33,413 nt of DNA from a virus, in the IMG/VR virus record IMGVR_UViG_3300028400_000022, positions 1 to 33,413 of that record, one strand, 5' to 3'. Shown one piece after another: positions 23,576 through 29,439 of the stretch. The notes below the pieces were generated by a model, which saw nothing but the letters and a program-made list of their open reading frames with translations, made no database searches and was not told where the DNA came from. The number at the start of each line of letters is the position of its first letter. Position 1 is the stretch's first letter. Position numbers and translations under genes: made by a program.

Positions 23576-23933
23576 CCAAAAGCGCAAGCCAATCCGGTCA
23601 AAAGCCATCCGCCAGGCAGCACGCGGCGAGAATTGTACCGTGCGTTTCCCTGGTTGCGAGAATCGCCGCGATACCGTCGTTTTCTGCCATTCAAACTACA
23701 ACGAAGACGGCAAGGGCATGGGGCGAAAGGCTGACGACATTTACGGCGTCTTTGCCTGCCATCATTGCCATGATGTTCTGGACAAGCGCAAAACCATCCA
23801 GCTCGTCACCAACGAAGTAATCCGCGATTTTTTCCATGCCGGGCTAAAGCGCACATGGCGCCGGCTCATCGAGCGCGGGATCATCACCATCAACGAAGGA
23901 GAGACCCATGACCGAGACGACAGCCCAATCTGA
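23568..23933 (+). CDS. YbcO-like (DUF1364) putative HNH-type nuclease
   Basis: The 121-residue protein matches the DUF1364/YbcO family: SKAIRQAARGENCTVRFPGC near 11-30, then VVFCHSN with H41, and FACHHCHDVLDKR with C64, C67 and H68. These residues would build the metal site of a small beta-beta-alpha-metal nuclease; YbcO lies in the nin-like region of lambdoid prophages. A role in phage recombination is likely but its substrate is not known. It overlaps the methylase gene by eight bases. Confidence 0.84.
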   Translation: MDNQKRKPIRSKAIRQAARGENCTVRFPGCENRRDTVVFCHSNYNEDGKGMGRKADDIYGVFACHHCHDVLDKRKTIQLVTNEVIRDFFHAGLKRTWRRLIERGIITINEGETHDRDDSPI

Positions 23934-24405
23934 GCAAAATCACGATAGCGGCATTTTGGAAGCGGCCGACGCCATGCTGGTGTCCTGGGCAAACGATACT
24001 TGGGCAGACGAGGCTGGCGAATATCTGCCCGAGCCGGATCGGCGTTCCCTGGCAAAAATCATCGCGCGATTCATGTACGCCGCAGGCAACGACGCGCTGA
24101 CCGAGGTCGGTATCTGCCCGGAATGCCGCGCCGGCGGCTGCCAGCACGAGGCCCTGATCGGGATGAATGGCGATCTCGAGCTGAAGATCGAATCCATGCA
24201 GGAATCCGCACAGGAAGCCAACCGGGCCATCGAAAAATGTAATGAGGAAGCCAAGGCGCTGCATGAGCAGATCGCTATCCTGCGCAAGCAGAACGAGCGC
24301 GCCGAGAAGAAGATCGCCGGCCTCACACGGGAGCGCAGCGAACGCGACGCCATCATCCTGCAGCTCGAAACCCGCCTAGCGGACGCCATGGAGGCCAAGA
24401 AGTGA
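23908..24405 (+). CDS. Coiled-coil protein with small Cys motif
   Basis: The 165-residue product begins 26 bases inside the YbcO-like gene. Residues about 70-90 carry CPECRAGGCQH, a possible metal knuckle, and residues about 92-165 are a long coiled coil (NEEAKALHEQIAILRKQNER). The N-terminal part is acidic and helical. No enzyme motif is visible; a scaffold or regulatory role is only a guess. Confidence 0.66.
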   Translation: MTETTAQSEQNHDSGILEAADAMLVSWANDTWADEAGEYLPEPDRRSLAKIIARFMYAAGNDALTEVGICPECRAGGCQHEALIGMNGDLELKIESMQESAQEANRAIEKCNEEAKALHEQIAILRKQNERAEKKIAGLTRERSERDAIILQLETRLADAMEAKK

Positions 24406-24542
24406 TCGTCCAGCGCAAGAAAAACGGCAAGACCGTGTATTGCGTGATCACCCATGAAGCCGGGCGCAACATGGGCTGCTACCCAACTCGCGCCAAGGCG
24501 CAGCAGCGCCTGAACACCATCAAGAGGTTCCGCAAGAAATGA
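24402..24542 (+). CDS. 46-residue basic protein with GTG start
   Basis: The gene starts with GTG at 24402, inside the TGA of the previous gene (GTGA), and ends at 24542 in an ATGA overlap with the next gene. The product reads MIVQRKKNGKTVYCVITHEA and then GRNMGCYPTRAKAQQRLNTI, followed by a basic tail. It looks like a small beta-beta-alpha fold. The exact fit between two neighbours is strong evidence that it is real in spite of its length. Confidence 0.7.
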   Translation: MIVQRKKNGKTVYCVITHEAGRNMGCYPTRAKAQQRLNTIKRFRKK

Positions 24543-24910
24543 CCACCGGACGTCATGGCGTCGATCTGACGACCACAAAACACTCGAACCGCAAACGCGC
24601 CAACCGGGTGTGTGCTGTGCGCGGCTGTAAGAATCCCAGCACCTGGATCCCGGAGCTGATCTGCCGCCCGAGTTTCTACACGGATCTGATCACGATGAAC
24701 CGGCACCCGTATCGGGTCTGGCTGCCATCCGCCTGCGTCTGCGATCATCACCGCGCCCGCATCGAGCGCGACTATGGGCCGGAGTTCTTCGTCAATGATA
24801 TATCCTGGGCCAAGATCCAGCGCAACGCCGAAGCCGGCGGATATCATCCGCCAGACAAAGAACGGCTGGAGGTGCAATTCCGGCCAATCAAACAAGCAGT
24901 TGAATCATGA
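24539..24910 (+). CDS. Hypothetical protein with Cys/His cluster
   Basis: The 123-residue protein starts in an ATGA overlap. Near residue 24 it has VCAVRGCKNPSTW and near residue 66 CVCDHHRARIERD; the cysteines and histidines could hold one zinc ion in an HNH-like or treble-clef arrangement, though no catalytic pattern is complete. It sits among nin-like small genes. Function unknown. Confidence 0.64.
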   Translation: MTTGRHGVDLTTTKHSNRKRANRVCAVRGCKNPSTWIPELICRPSFYTDLITMNRHPYRVWLPSACVCDHHRARIERDYGPEFFVNDISWAKIQRNAEAGGYHPPDKERLEVQFRPIKQAVES

Positions 24911-25068
24911 GAACGGATCGCATTGTTCTGGGAACCGGGATCGCTGTTGTCGGCCTGCTGTATGTCGTCATTGGCCCAGGCGTAGATCCTGATTTTGCCG
25001 GCGGATATTACGTCTTCGGTGGATTCTCGATTATCGCAGGAATTGGTTTCCTGCTCTCAAAACCATAA
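24907..25068 (+). CDS. Two-span small membrane protein
   Basis: The 53-residue product starts in an ATGA overlap with the previous stop. Two hydrophobic segments (IVLGTGIAVVGLLYVVIG and FGGFSIIAGIGFLLS) are joined by a short loop, so it is probably an inner-membrane hairpin. It could alter the host membrane or block superinfection, but no motif supports either. Confidence 0.62.
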   Translation: MRTDRIVLGTGIAVVGLLYVVIGPGVDPDFAGGYYVFGGFSIIAGIGFLLSKP

Positions 25069-25108
25069 TCCACCACAAAACACCCACAAAAATAGGTATC
25101 AATCGCGC

Positions 25109-25149
25109 TTGACTTTTTGTGATCTATTGTGTACGCTTTAAGTACACAA
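25109..25149 (+). promoter_or_regulatory. Sigma-70-like promoter with palindromic operator
   Basis: TTGACT (25109-25114), a 17-base spacer and TACGCT (25132-25137) fit a sigma-70 promoter. A perfect inverted repeat with eight-base arms, TTGTGTAC (25127-25134) and GTACACAA (25142-25149), covers the -10 and start region; it is well placed for a repressor. This is the only clear promoter between the SSB group and the tiny-gene group, so it likely starts a separately controlled unit. Confidence 0.68.
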
Positions 25150-25182
25150 ACAAAAGCAAAGACATGCAGACGGAGAAGAGTC

Positions 25183-25347
25183 ATGAAAACCATCAACCTC
25201 GGCAACAATGAACAGATCGCCAGTGGAATCACGAAACTGAGCGACGGCACTTTCCTGGCTGTAACCTTTTCAAAAAGCCGCCATTTCAAGACCATGAAAA
25301 GCGCCGAAAAATGGCTTGAGAAAAACAACAAGAGGACGCAGGCATGA
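25183..25347 (+). CDS. DUF1391-like small protein
   Basis: From the ATG at 25183 (GGAGAAGA upstream) the product has 54 residues. MKTINLGNNEQIASGI, GTFLAVTFSKSRHFKT and AEKWLEKN match the pattern of DUF1391 proteins of lambdoid prophages (YdaF/YdfA type), which are known in the Rac and Qin regions but not well understood. It is the first gene after the operator-containing promoter. Confidence 0.75.
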   Translation: MKTINLGNNEQIASGITKLSDGTFLAVTFSKSRHFKTMKSAEKWLEKNNKRTQA

Positions 25348-25448
25348 CCATGATTTTGATCATAATTTCAATTCTTGCCGCCCTTGGCCTGCTCGCCGTC
25401 ATTGCTGTCATGTCAGGCATCAACCGCCTGGAGGAGGACGACCAATGA
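25344..25448 (+). CDS. 34-residue single-span membrane peptide
   Basis: This ORF begins in an ATGA overlap with the DUF1391-like gene and ends with an ATGA overlap with the next one. It is almost entirely one hydrophobic helix (ILIIISILAALGLLAVIAVM) with an acidic end (RLEEDDQ). Coupling on both sides supports translation. Such phage peptides can be small toxins or membrane regulators, but nothing here decides. Confidence 0.6.
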   Translation: MTMILIIISILAALGLLAVIAVMSGINRLEEDDQ

Positions 25449-25708
25449 CCAACGAAGAACGCCTCTGCCAGCGCTGGCGCAGCTTTGCACACCTGCATGA
25501 CGAGTATCGCCGCACCGACCAGCACACACGCGCCAGGGGCTGCGTCGATTCGGCTGTCGATTGGTTCGAAGGCTATGCCATGGCCATGCGCGATGCCGGT
25601 TATTTCGATGCCGCCAGCGATGCCCTGTTTCTGTCCTCGCTGGCCATCAACCGCGACGCTATTGTTTTGGACGAGATTTTCAACAATATCAGGACCGCCA
25701 ATGAGTAA
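25445..25708 (+). CDS. Hypothetical helical protein
   Basis: The 87-residue protein begins at 25445, with GGAGGAGG shortly upstream. It is helical with aromatic residues (CQRWRSFAHLHDEYRRTDQH and WFEGYAMAMRDAGYF), and ends acidic. No domain is recognised. Its stop overlaps the start of the RHH gene by eight bases. Confidence 0.65.
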   Translation: MTNEERLCQRWRSFAHLHDEYRRTDQHTRARGCVDSAVDWFEGYAMAMRDAGYFDAASDALFLSSLAINRDAIVLDEIFNNIRTANE

Positions 25709-25835
25709 CGAGACGATTCATTTCCGTATCCCGGCAAAGCTCAAGCGCCAGATCGAGAAGGCTGCAAGAGCAGAAGGCCAAACCGTCAGCGCCTGGATCC
25801 GAGCATTGTTGGCGAAGGCGGTGAAAAGAAAATGA
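25701..25835 (+). CDS. Ribbon-helix-helix regulator (Arc/CopG type)
   Basis: The 44-residue protein is just one RHH domain: a strand (ETIHFRIPAKLKRQ), helix A (QIEKAARAEG) and helix B (TVSAWIRALLAKAVKRK). Such proteins dimerise and bind palindromic operators; the inverted repeat at 25127-25149, about 550 bases upstream in the same unit, is a natural candidate target. Autorepression is inference. The gene is followed by the structured region without normal genes. Confidence 0.78.
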   Translation: MSNETIHFRIPAKLKRQIEKAARAEGQTVSAWIRALLAKAVKRK

Positions 25836-25879
25836 CAGAGTTCCAAGACCCGCCGCCAGGGTGGCTCCTGGCGGGATAG
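25832..25879 (+). CDS. 15-residue ORF coupled to RHH gene
   Basis: ATG at 25832 forms ATGA with the RHH stop; the peptide is MTEFQDPPPGWLLAG. Its last codons cover the perfect hairpin 25853-25874. It may be the front end of a gene cut by whatever brought the structured region, or a leader peptide that couples translation to folding of that hairpin. Confidence 0.35.
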   Translation: MTEFQDPPPGWLLAG

Positions 25880-26019
25880 TGAACAAGTCCCACGCAGCCG
25901 TGCCGGATCGGGTCTTTCCGGCTGGGATGGAGAAGGCGGTTAGGGTGTCGCGGTTAGCCACCGGACGCATGTGTGAGTCAGCCATGCACGGGTGCCCGCC
26001 CACGATTTCAATGGCGTGA
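25879..26019 (+). CDS. 46-residue GTG-start ORF in structured region
   Basis: GTG at 25879 overlaps the TAG of the 15-residue ORF by one base. The product reads MNKSHAAVPDRVFPAGMEKA and continues with RVSRLATGRMCESAMHGC. It is basic, with no membrane span. Its stop lies in a GTGA overlap with the next tiny ORF. Overlaps on both sides speak for translation, while the surrounding stems speak for RNA function; both may hold. Confidence 0.38.
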   Translation: MNKSHAAVPDRVFPAGMEKAVRVSRLATGRMCESAMHGCPPTISMA

Positions 26020-26108
26020 AGCTGGCTGCGGCGTGGAAAATCGCAGACACGCAGTGGACACAACTCTACCGCCCGGCTGCGGGGATGTGTGACGGCGACG
26101 CAGCTTGA
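26016..26108 (+). CDS. 30-residue GTG-start ORF in structured region
   Basis: GTG at 26016 sits in a GTGA with the previous stop. The peptide starts MKLAAAWKIADTQWTQLYRP and has an acidic end. It shows no known motif. The third member of a chain of stop/start-coupled ORFs in this region; it is weak evidence alone. Confidence 0.33.
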   Translation: MKLAAAWKIADTQWTQLYRPAAGMCDGDAA

Positions 26109-26202
26109 CCTGCCAAGCAGGTGACTAAAGCCGAACCGAGTGGGTGCCGGAATTGAACGACCGGCCAGCCAGTGGATCGCCACCCTATTCTGGAGAGCAG
26201 AT

Positions 26203-26406
26203 ATGATGCACAAGCTATGTCCATTTTGCGGCGAATGCGATAATTTCGCTTTTGTGATTGATATTGGGCAAGGTCACAAATACGGCGCTGTTGAATGCCG
26301 GTGTTGTGGAGCAAAAGGACCGGAAGTGCGCACGAACTGCCGTAACGGAGCCAAGGAAGAATGGCACAAAGACGCGCTCGATGCGTGGAATGACAGAGCA
26401 GGATAG
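26203..26406 (+). CDS. Lar-family restriction alleviation protein
   Basis: The 67-residue protein (or 66 from the second ATG at 26206) follows GGAGAG. It has the Lar pattern: LCPFCGE with C6 and C9, VECRCCGAKGPEV with C32 and C34/C35, and ends DALDAWNDRA, the typical A(I/L)xAWNxR finish. Lar of the Rac prophage modulates type I restriction so that incoming DNA is modified rather than cut. The zinc-ribbon pattern is seen; the anti-restriction effect is inferred from the family. Confidence 0.85.
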   Translation: MMHKLCPFCGECDNFAFVIDIGQGHKYGAVECRCCGAKGPEVRTNCRNGAKEEWHKDALDAWNDRAG

Positions 26407-26411
26407 CAGAC

Positions 26412-26606
26412 ATGAAACCAGAAGAAGCAAAACAGAAATGGTGCCCGTTCGTGCTGTTTGAAGATGGTGAAGGCAAAGCGCACAACAGAAGTTGGTTTCA
26501 TCCGATTGAAGCAGAGCAATTCTGTTGTATCGCCGAGCGGTGCATGATGTGGCGCACACGATACGAGGATGGCGAGGAACACGGATATTGCGGGCTGGCA
26601 AGATAA
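26412..26606 (+). CDS. Small Cys-rich phage protein
   Basis: The 64-residue product begins MKPEEAKQKWCPFVLFEDG and has CCIAERCMMWR and GYCGLAR, so five cysteines that could bind a metal. Short proteins with KxCPF...C...CMxWR...GYCG are widespread in phages of proteobacteria, with unknown function. It lies six bases after the Lar-like gene, in the same unit. Confidence 0.72.
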   Translation: MKPEEAKQKWCPFVLFEDGEGKAHNRSWFHPIEAEQFCCIAERCMMWRTRYEDGEEHGYCGLAR

Positions 26607-26622
26607 ACAAGAGGACAGAAAA

Positions 26623-27252
26623 ATGAATCCAAAACAGGTCATGCAATTCTGCGCGCCAGAAGATGACCCGCGCGATTATCTGCATCATCCGTTTAAGCAA
26701 AACGGCATGGTTTATGCGACTAATGGGGCGATGCTGATTGAGCTGTTTCCGAAGCACTATAACGATATTGTGTGCGAGCAAGAAAAACCGGATTGCTCTT
26801 TTGTCGATGGCGTATTCGATGAAATCCGTGATGGAGATTATTTGCCAATACCGGAAATTGCCAAACCGGCAACAAGGGAGTGCACGTTTTGCGGAGGAAC
26901 AGGAAAAAGCGGGGTTTGCTCGGAATGTGGCGGACTTGGTTATATCGTCTGCGATCTCGGGCACGAGCATGATTGCGAGAAATGCGGCGGCACCGGGTCA
27001 ATAAAAGGAGAGGATCAAGATTGCATTGAATGCAGCGGTAGCGGCGAGGTTTTCGATAATCCGGCGGTTCTTTTAACCGCGCATGATGGCAGCCTGATTC
27101 ATGTCGACTGGCGGCTTCTGCAGAAATTCAAAGCATTGCCTGGCGTGAAGTATGCAATCGGTCGATTTGCGAGATCGGAATTGCAAGAATCCAATGTCGC
27201 CGCCTTCGTTTTTGACAAAGGGCGCGGCCTATTGATGCCGATGTATCCATGA
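26623..27252 (+). CDS. Protein with DnaJ-type zinc-finger insert
   Basis: From the ATG at 26623 the product has 209 residues. Residues about 87-141 hold four CxxCxGxG-type repeats: CTFCGGTG (87-94), CSECGGLG (99-106), CEKCGGTG (118-125) and CIECSGSG (134-141), the Cys-rich zinc domain of DnaJ. The J domain itself is absent. Flanking parts (NGMVYATNGAMLIELFPK before and VDWRLLQKFKALPGVKYAIG after) resemble beta-clamp-like phage proteins of unknown function, so the zinc domain appears inserted. It may bind unfolded or partner proteins, or DNA; this cannot be settled here. Confidence 0.75.
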   Translation: MNPKQVMQFCAPEDDPRDYLHHPFKQNGMVYATNGAMLIELFPKHYNDIVCEQEKPDCSFVDGVFDEIRDGDYLPIPEIAKPATRECTFCGGTGKSGVCSECGGLGYIVCDLGHEHDCEKCGGTGSIKGEDQDCIECSGSGEVFDNPAVLLTAHDGSLIHVDWRLLQKFKALPGVKYAIGRFARSELQESNVAAFVFDKGRGLLMPMYP

Positions 27253-27437
27253 GGCGCGGATATCCATACCGATTCATGATGATGTGGCCGCGCCTTTCTG
27301 TCAGGCGGCAGCGTCGGCGAATGCGGCGCTTCAGAACGATGCGATATCCGATTTGCAGGAAAACGAAGATGCCGGCATGTGGCGAACGATTCGCGCTCAA
27401 GCTGGCATACCTTTCTCAACGTGGAAGGTGGAAATGA
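27249..27437 (+). CDS. Small Arg-rich ORF
   Basis: The 62-residue product starts in an ATGA overlap with the zinc-finger gene and ends in an ATGA with the next ORF. It is extremely basic (RLSVRRQRRRMRRFRTMRYP), so it could bind nucleic acid; such composition also arises from unselected GC-rich DNA. The overlaps on both ends favour translation. Confidence 0.45.
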   Translation: MRRGYPYRFMMMWPRLSVRRQRRRMRRFRTMRYPICRKTKMPACGERFALKLAYLSQRGRWK

Positions 27438-27601
27438 TGCGCAAATGGACGAAAATTCTGCCATTTTTCTTCATCGAATGGTATGCCAGGCGCAACTGCC
27501 AGACCATGAGAACGCCGGTAAACAACGACATGGTAAATCCATATCCTGGCGTGTTTATCTGTTTTCCGGTCACAAAAAAAGGAAAGCCGCGAGAGAGGTG
27601 A
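27434..27601 (+). CDS. 55-residue hypothetical protein
   Basis: ATG at 27434 follows GGAAGGTGG and overlaps the previous stop. The product has a hydrophobic-aromatic start (KWTKILPFFFIEWYARR) and a basic end (FPVTKKGKPRER). No family is recognised. Confidence 0.52.
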   Translation: MMRKWTKILPFFFIEWYARRNCQTMRTPVNNDMVNPYPGVFICFPVTKKGKPRER

Positions 27602-27605
27602 TGAT

Positions 27606-27740
27606 ATGGGGTTCATGCTTGGAAAGATCGGCGGACGGTATATAAAAATCGACCGCCTCCTGAGAAAAGCAAGGCTTCGGAAATGCTTAAATCTGCGCCG
27701 CTGGAGATTGATGCCGCGTGAGTTTCGCAATGCCGATTGA
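27606..27740 (+). CDS. 44-residue basic protein
   Basis: ATG at 27606 lies five bases after the previous stop with GAGAGAGGTGAT at ribosome-site distance. The peptide is MGFMLGKIGGRYIKIDRLLR followed by a further Arg/Leu-rich helix, so it is strongly basic and possibly amphipathic. A shorter ORF at 27601 in another frame has no better site. Moderate confidence. Confidence 0.5.
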   Translation: MGFMLGKIGGRYIKIDRLLRKARLRKCLNLRRWRLMPREFRNAD

Positions 27741-27800
27741 TGCTGTAGGCGAGCAACCAACCGCGCCGGGCGGAACCCGGTAAACCAACGGAGAGAGACC

Positions 27801-28055
27801 ATGAAAAAACTACTGTTGATGCTGTGTCTATTCGCCCCGGTCGGGGTGGTTTCTGCAAACCCGGTGATTGGCGAGGTGTTCATGCACGCCGTCGCAATTT
27901 TCGCGCCGGCCTTCATGGGCGCAAACAGCGAGCCGTCGAAATGCTGGTCTGAGCCGGTGCGCAAGGTCGAATGGAAGGCCAATCCAGGCTATACATTCGA
28001 TGTTGCCGGCTGTGACTACGAGGCCAACAAGAGCAAATACAACCTGATCAAGTAA
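27801..28055 (+). CDS. Small secreted protein
   Basis: The 84-residue protein has a classic signal peptide (MKKLLLMLCLFAPVGVVSA, cleavage after ANA/SA region near 19-20) and GGAGAGAG before the ATG. Two cysteines (CWSEPVRK and GCDYEANK) may form a disulfide in the periplasm. A secreted product in the accessory region could serve in superinfection exclusion or envelope modification, but nothing in the sequence proves it. The gap before it holds the hairpin CCGGGcggaaCCCGG at 27766-27780. Confidence 0.7.
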   Translation: MKKLLLMLCLFAPVGVVSANPVIGEVFMHAVAIFAPAFMGANSEPSKCWSEPVRKVEWKANPGYTFDVAGCDYEANKSKYNLIK

Positions 28056-28139
28056 AACGGGTGACGAGCGCTGGCGTCTTCTGGTGGGCTGGCCCGGCCT
28101 TCCAGCGCAGGGCACCAACCAACAACGGAGCATGTAATC

Positions 28140-28568
28140 ATGAGCGATGACGAAATCAAGATGACCGGCGGGGTCCAGCCTGGCCGAATCACACTATACG
28201 AGCCGAGCGACAAAGAAATCGTCGCCGAGGCGGCCGGTAGGCTGGTCGAAATCTGCCACGGCAACGCTGTTGCAGCCGGGTGGTGGAACGACACATCCGC
28301 GCGAGATATTCCGCGCCTGCTCATGCTCTGCGTTTCCGAACTGGCAGAGGCGATGGAGGGCGACCGCAAGGGGCTGATGGACGATCATCTGCCGCACAGG
28401 TCCATGCTCGAAGTAGAGCTGGCGGACGCCGTGATTCGGATCATGGATATGGCAGGCGGCCTCGGCCTGGATCTGCCTGGCGCCATCGCCGAAAAGCTGG
28501 AATACAACAAGGCGCGCCAGGATCACAAGCTGGAGAACCGCGCAAAGGATGGAGGGAAGAAATACTGA
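28140..28568 (+). CDS. MazG-like nucleotide pyrophosphohydrolase
   Basis: The 142-residue protein has the all-alpha NTP-pyrophosphatase pattern: VSELAEAMEGDRKG gives E67, E70 and E73, and LEVELADAVIRIMDMAG gives E93 and D96, which would bind magnesium. Phage MazG proteins split dNTPs or alarmone-type nucleotides and may keep the host in a growing state. An 84-base gap upstream contains the inverted repeat GCGCTGG/CCAGCGC (28068-28074 and 28102-28108). Confidence 0.85.
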   Translation: MSDDEIKMTGGVQPGRITLYEPSDKEIVAEAAGRLVEICHGNAVAAGWWNDTSARDIPRLLMLCVSELAEAMEGDRKGLMDDHLPHRSMLEVELADAVIRIMDMAGGLGLDLPGAIAEKLEYNKARQDHKLENRAKDGGKKY

Positions 28569-28580
28569 GGAAACAGAATA

Positions 28581-29141
28581 ATGATCAATTTCGATACCAA
28601 CCGCTGGAAGACGCCGGCGCAATTCATCCTGAACGTGCTCGGCATGATCGATCCGCTGCAGTCCATGACGTGGATTGACTGTGCAGCCGATCACGAGAAT
28701 TTCGATGCCGAGCTGTTCGAGGACTATTACGGCCCGCGCGAGGCGGATGGACCGCCGCTTGTAGAACGGCGCCTGGATTCCGAGACCCTGGGCTGGCTGA
28801 ACCCGCCATACGGCGGCAATCCGCCCATTATCGAATGGGTACGATGGGCAGCTCGAGAGGCATTCGAGAGCCGCGCCACAGTCGCCTGCCTGCTGCCTAA
28901 TTCGACGGACACATTATGGTGGGAACTGACCGTCCGCCGCGCGACCGCGGTCTATTTCATCCAAGGCAGGATAGCCTTCGAGCGCCCGGACGATGACGGC
29001 GTGTGGCGTCCTGCCGGCAATTCACGCCAGCCCAACATTCTCGCAATCTTTGCGCCGTCGAGACCGGCATTCCCCGGCGAAATGCCGTTTTTTGGGCTGA
29101 TGGACACCAGCGGCAGGCCGCTGAAAGCCGCAGACGAATGA
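28581..29141 (+). CDS. Phage DNA N6-adenine methyltransferase (Dam-like)
   Basis: The 186-residue protein matches the phage Dam-like family: it starts FDTNRWKTPAQFILNVLG, has WIDCAADHENFDAELFEDYY and the catalytic LGWLNPPYGGNPP with NPPY at 74-77. The family normally methylates adenine and protects phage DNA against host restriction. It is the second of three methyltransferases in the window. The Zn-ribbon gene starts in its stop (ATGA). Confidence 0.88.
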   Translation: MINFDTNRWKTPAQFILNVLGMIDPLQSMTWIDCAADHENFDAELFEDYYGPREADGPPLVERRLDSETLGWLNPPYGGNPPIIEWVRWAAREAFESRATVACLLPNSTDTLWWELTVRRATAVYFIQGRIAFERPDDDGVWRPAGNSRQPNILAIFAPSRPAFPGEMPFFGLMDTSGRPLKAADE

Positions 29142-29362
29142 GTGCCTACCATGACAGCCGGTTCGTGCCGGCAGAGCCTAACGCTAACTGTGACCGATGC
29201 GGCCGAAGGATTACGCCTTCGTTTCCGGTGCTGGACTGGCGCGCCGGCAAAGGCCGACCGATGACCATCTGCCTGATCTGCGCCAAGGCCATGACCCAAT
29301 TCGGCCCGAAATACGACTGCCCAGACGTGCGCGACATGCTGGAGATACCGAGGAGAGGATGA
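29138..29362 (+). CDS. Zinc-ribbon small protein
   Basis: From the ATG at 29138 the product has 74 residues. CDRCGRRI near residue 18 and CLICAKAM near residue 46 form two CxxC pairs, a likely zinc ribbon, and a later single Cys lies in YDCPDVRDM. It could bind DNA or a host protein. It starts in ATGA with the Dam-like gene. Confidence 0.68.
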   Translation: MSAYHDSRFVPAEPNANCDRCGRRITPSFPVLDWRAGKGRPMTICLICAKAMTQFGPKYDCPDVRDMLEIPRRG

Positions 29363-29439
29363 TGACAGGCGTGGAGACAGACGTTCCACGGGGAACAAAA
29401 GTTAAAGCGGTTCCGCGTGATTCTGTCGTAACCTCATGA
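29359..29439 (+). CDS. 26-residue coupled ORF
   Basis: ATG at 29359 overlaps the previous stop and the ORF ends in ATGA at 29436-29439, the start of the C5 methyltransferase. The peptide is MMTGVETDVPRGTKVKAVPR plus a short end. GAGGAGAGG precedes it. It may act only to couple translation. Its DNA includes GTTCCACGGGGAAC (29383-29396), near the parS consensus. Confidence 0.45.
   Translation: MMTGVETDVPRGTKVKAVPRDSVVTS

Larger units (their letters stand above)
25853..26185 (+). ncRNA. Structured region without normal gene (putative RNA)
   Basis: Within about 330 bases there are at least eight inverted repeats: 25853-25860/25867-25874, 25902-25907/25917-25922, 25967-25971/25983-25987, 26001-26004/26015-26018, 26076-26081/26099-26104, 26108-26113/26117-26122, 26146-26150/26161-26165 and 26172-26175/26180-26183. 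A longer-range pairing, CCACGCAGCC (25890-25899) with 26024-26036, would enclose three of them. No ordinary gene fits: the plus strand has only three tiny ORFs, and the long minus-strand frame does not look like protein. I infer a folded RNA, possibly an inserted or mobile one, but cannot name a family. The alternative is a set of very small coupled genes. Confidence 0.42.

Noticed and set aside
25853-25874. Rightward terminator after the RHH gene
   Set aside because: The stem is strong and perfect, but no U-run follows it on either strand.
26140-26165. Possible tRNA T-arm-like segment (CCGGAATTGAACGACCGG)
   Set aside because: The loop and stem do not fit a T arm and no acceptor or anticodon stems are found around it.
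25853-26185. HEARO/omega-type guide RNA or group I/II intron
   Set aside because: No IscB, TnpB, reverse transcriptase or homing endonuclease is adjacent, and I could not see the conserved core of any of these RNAs.
25689-26213. 174-codon minus-strand frame across the structured region
   Set aside because: It also covers the RHH gene in antisense, has no ribosome site and reads as mixed, non-domain sequence; absence of stops in GC-rich DNA explains it.
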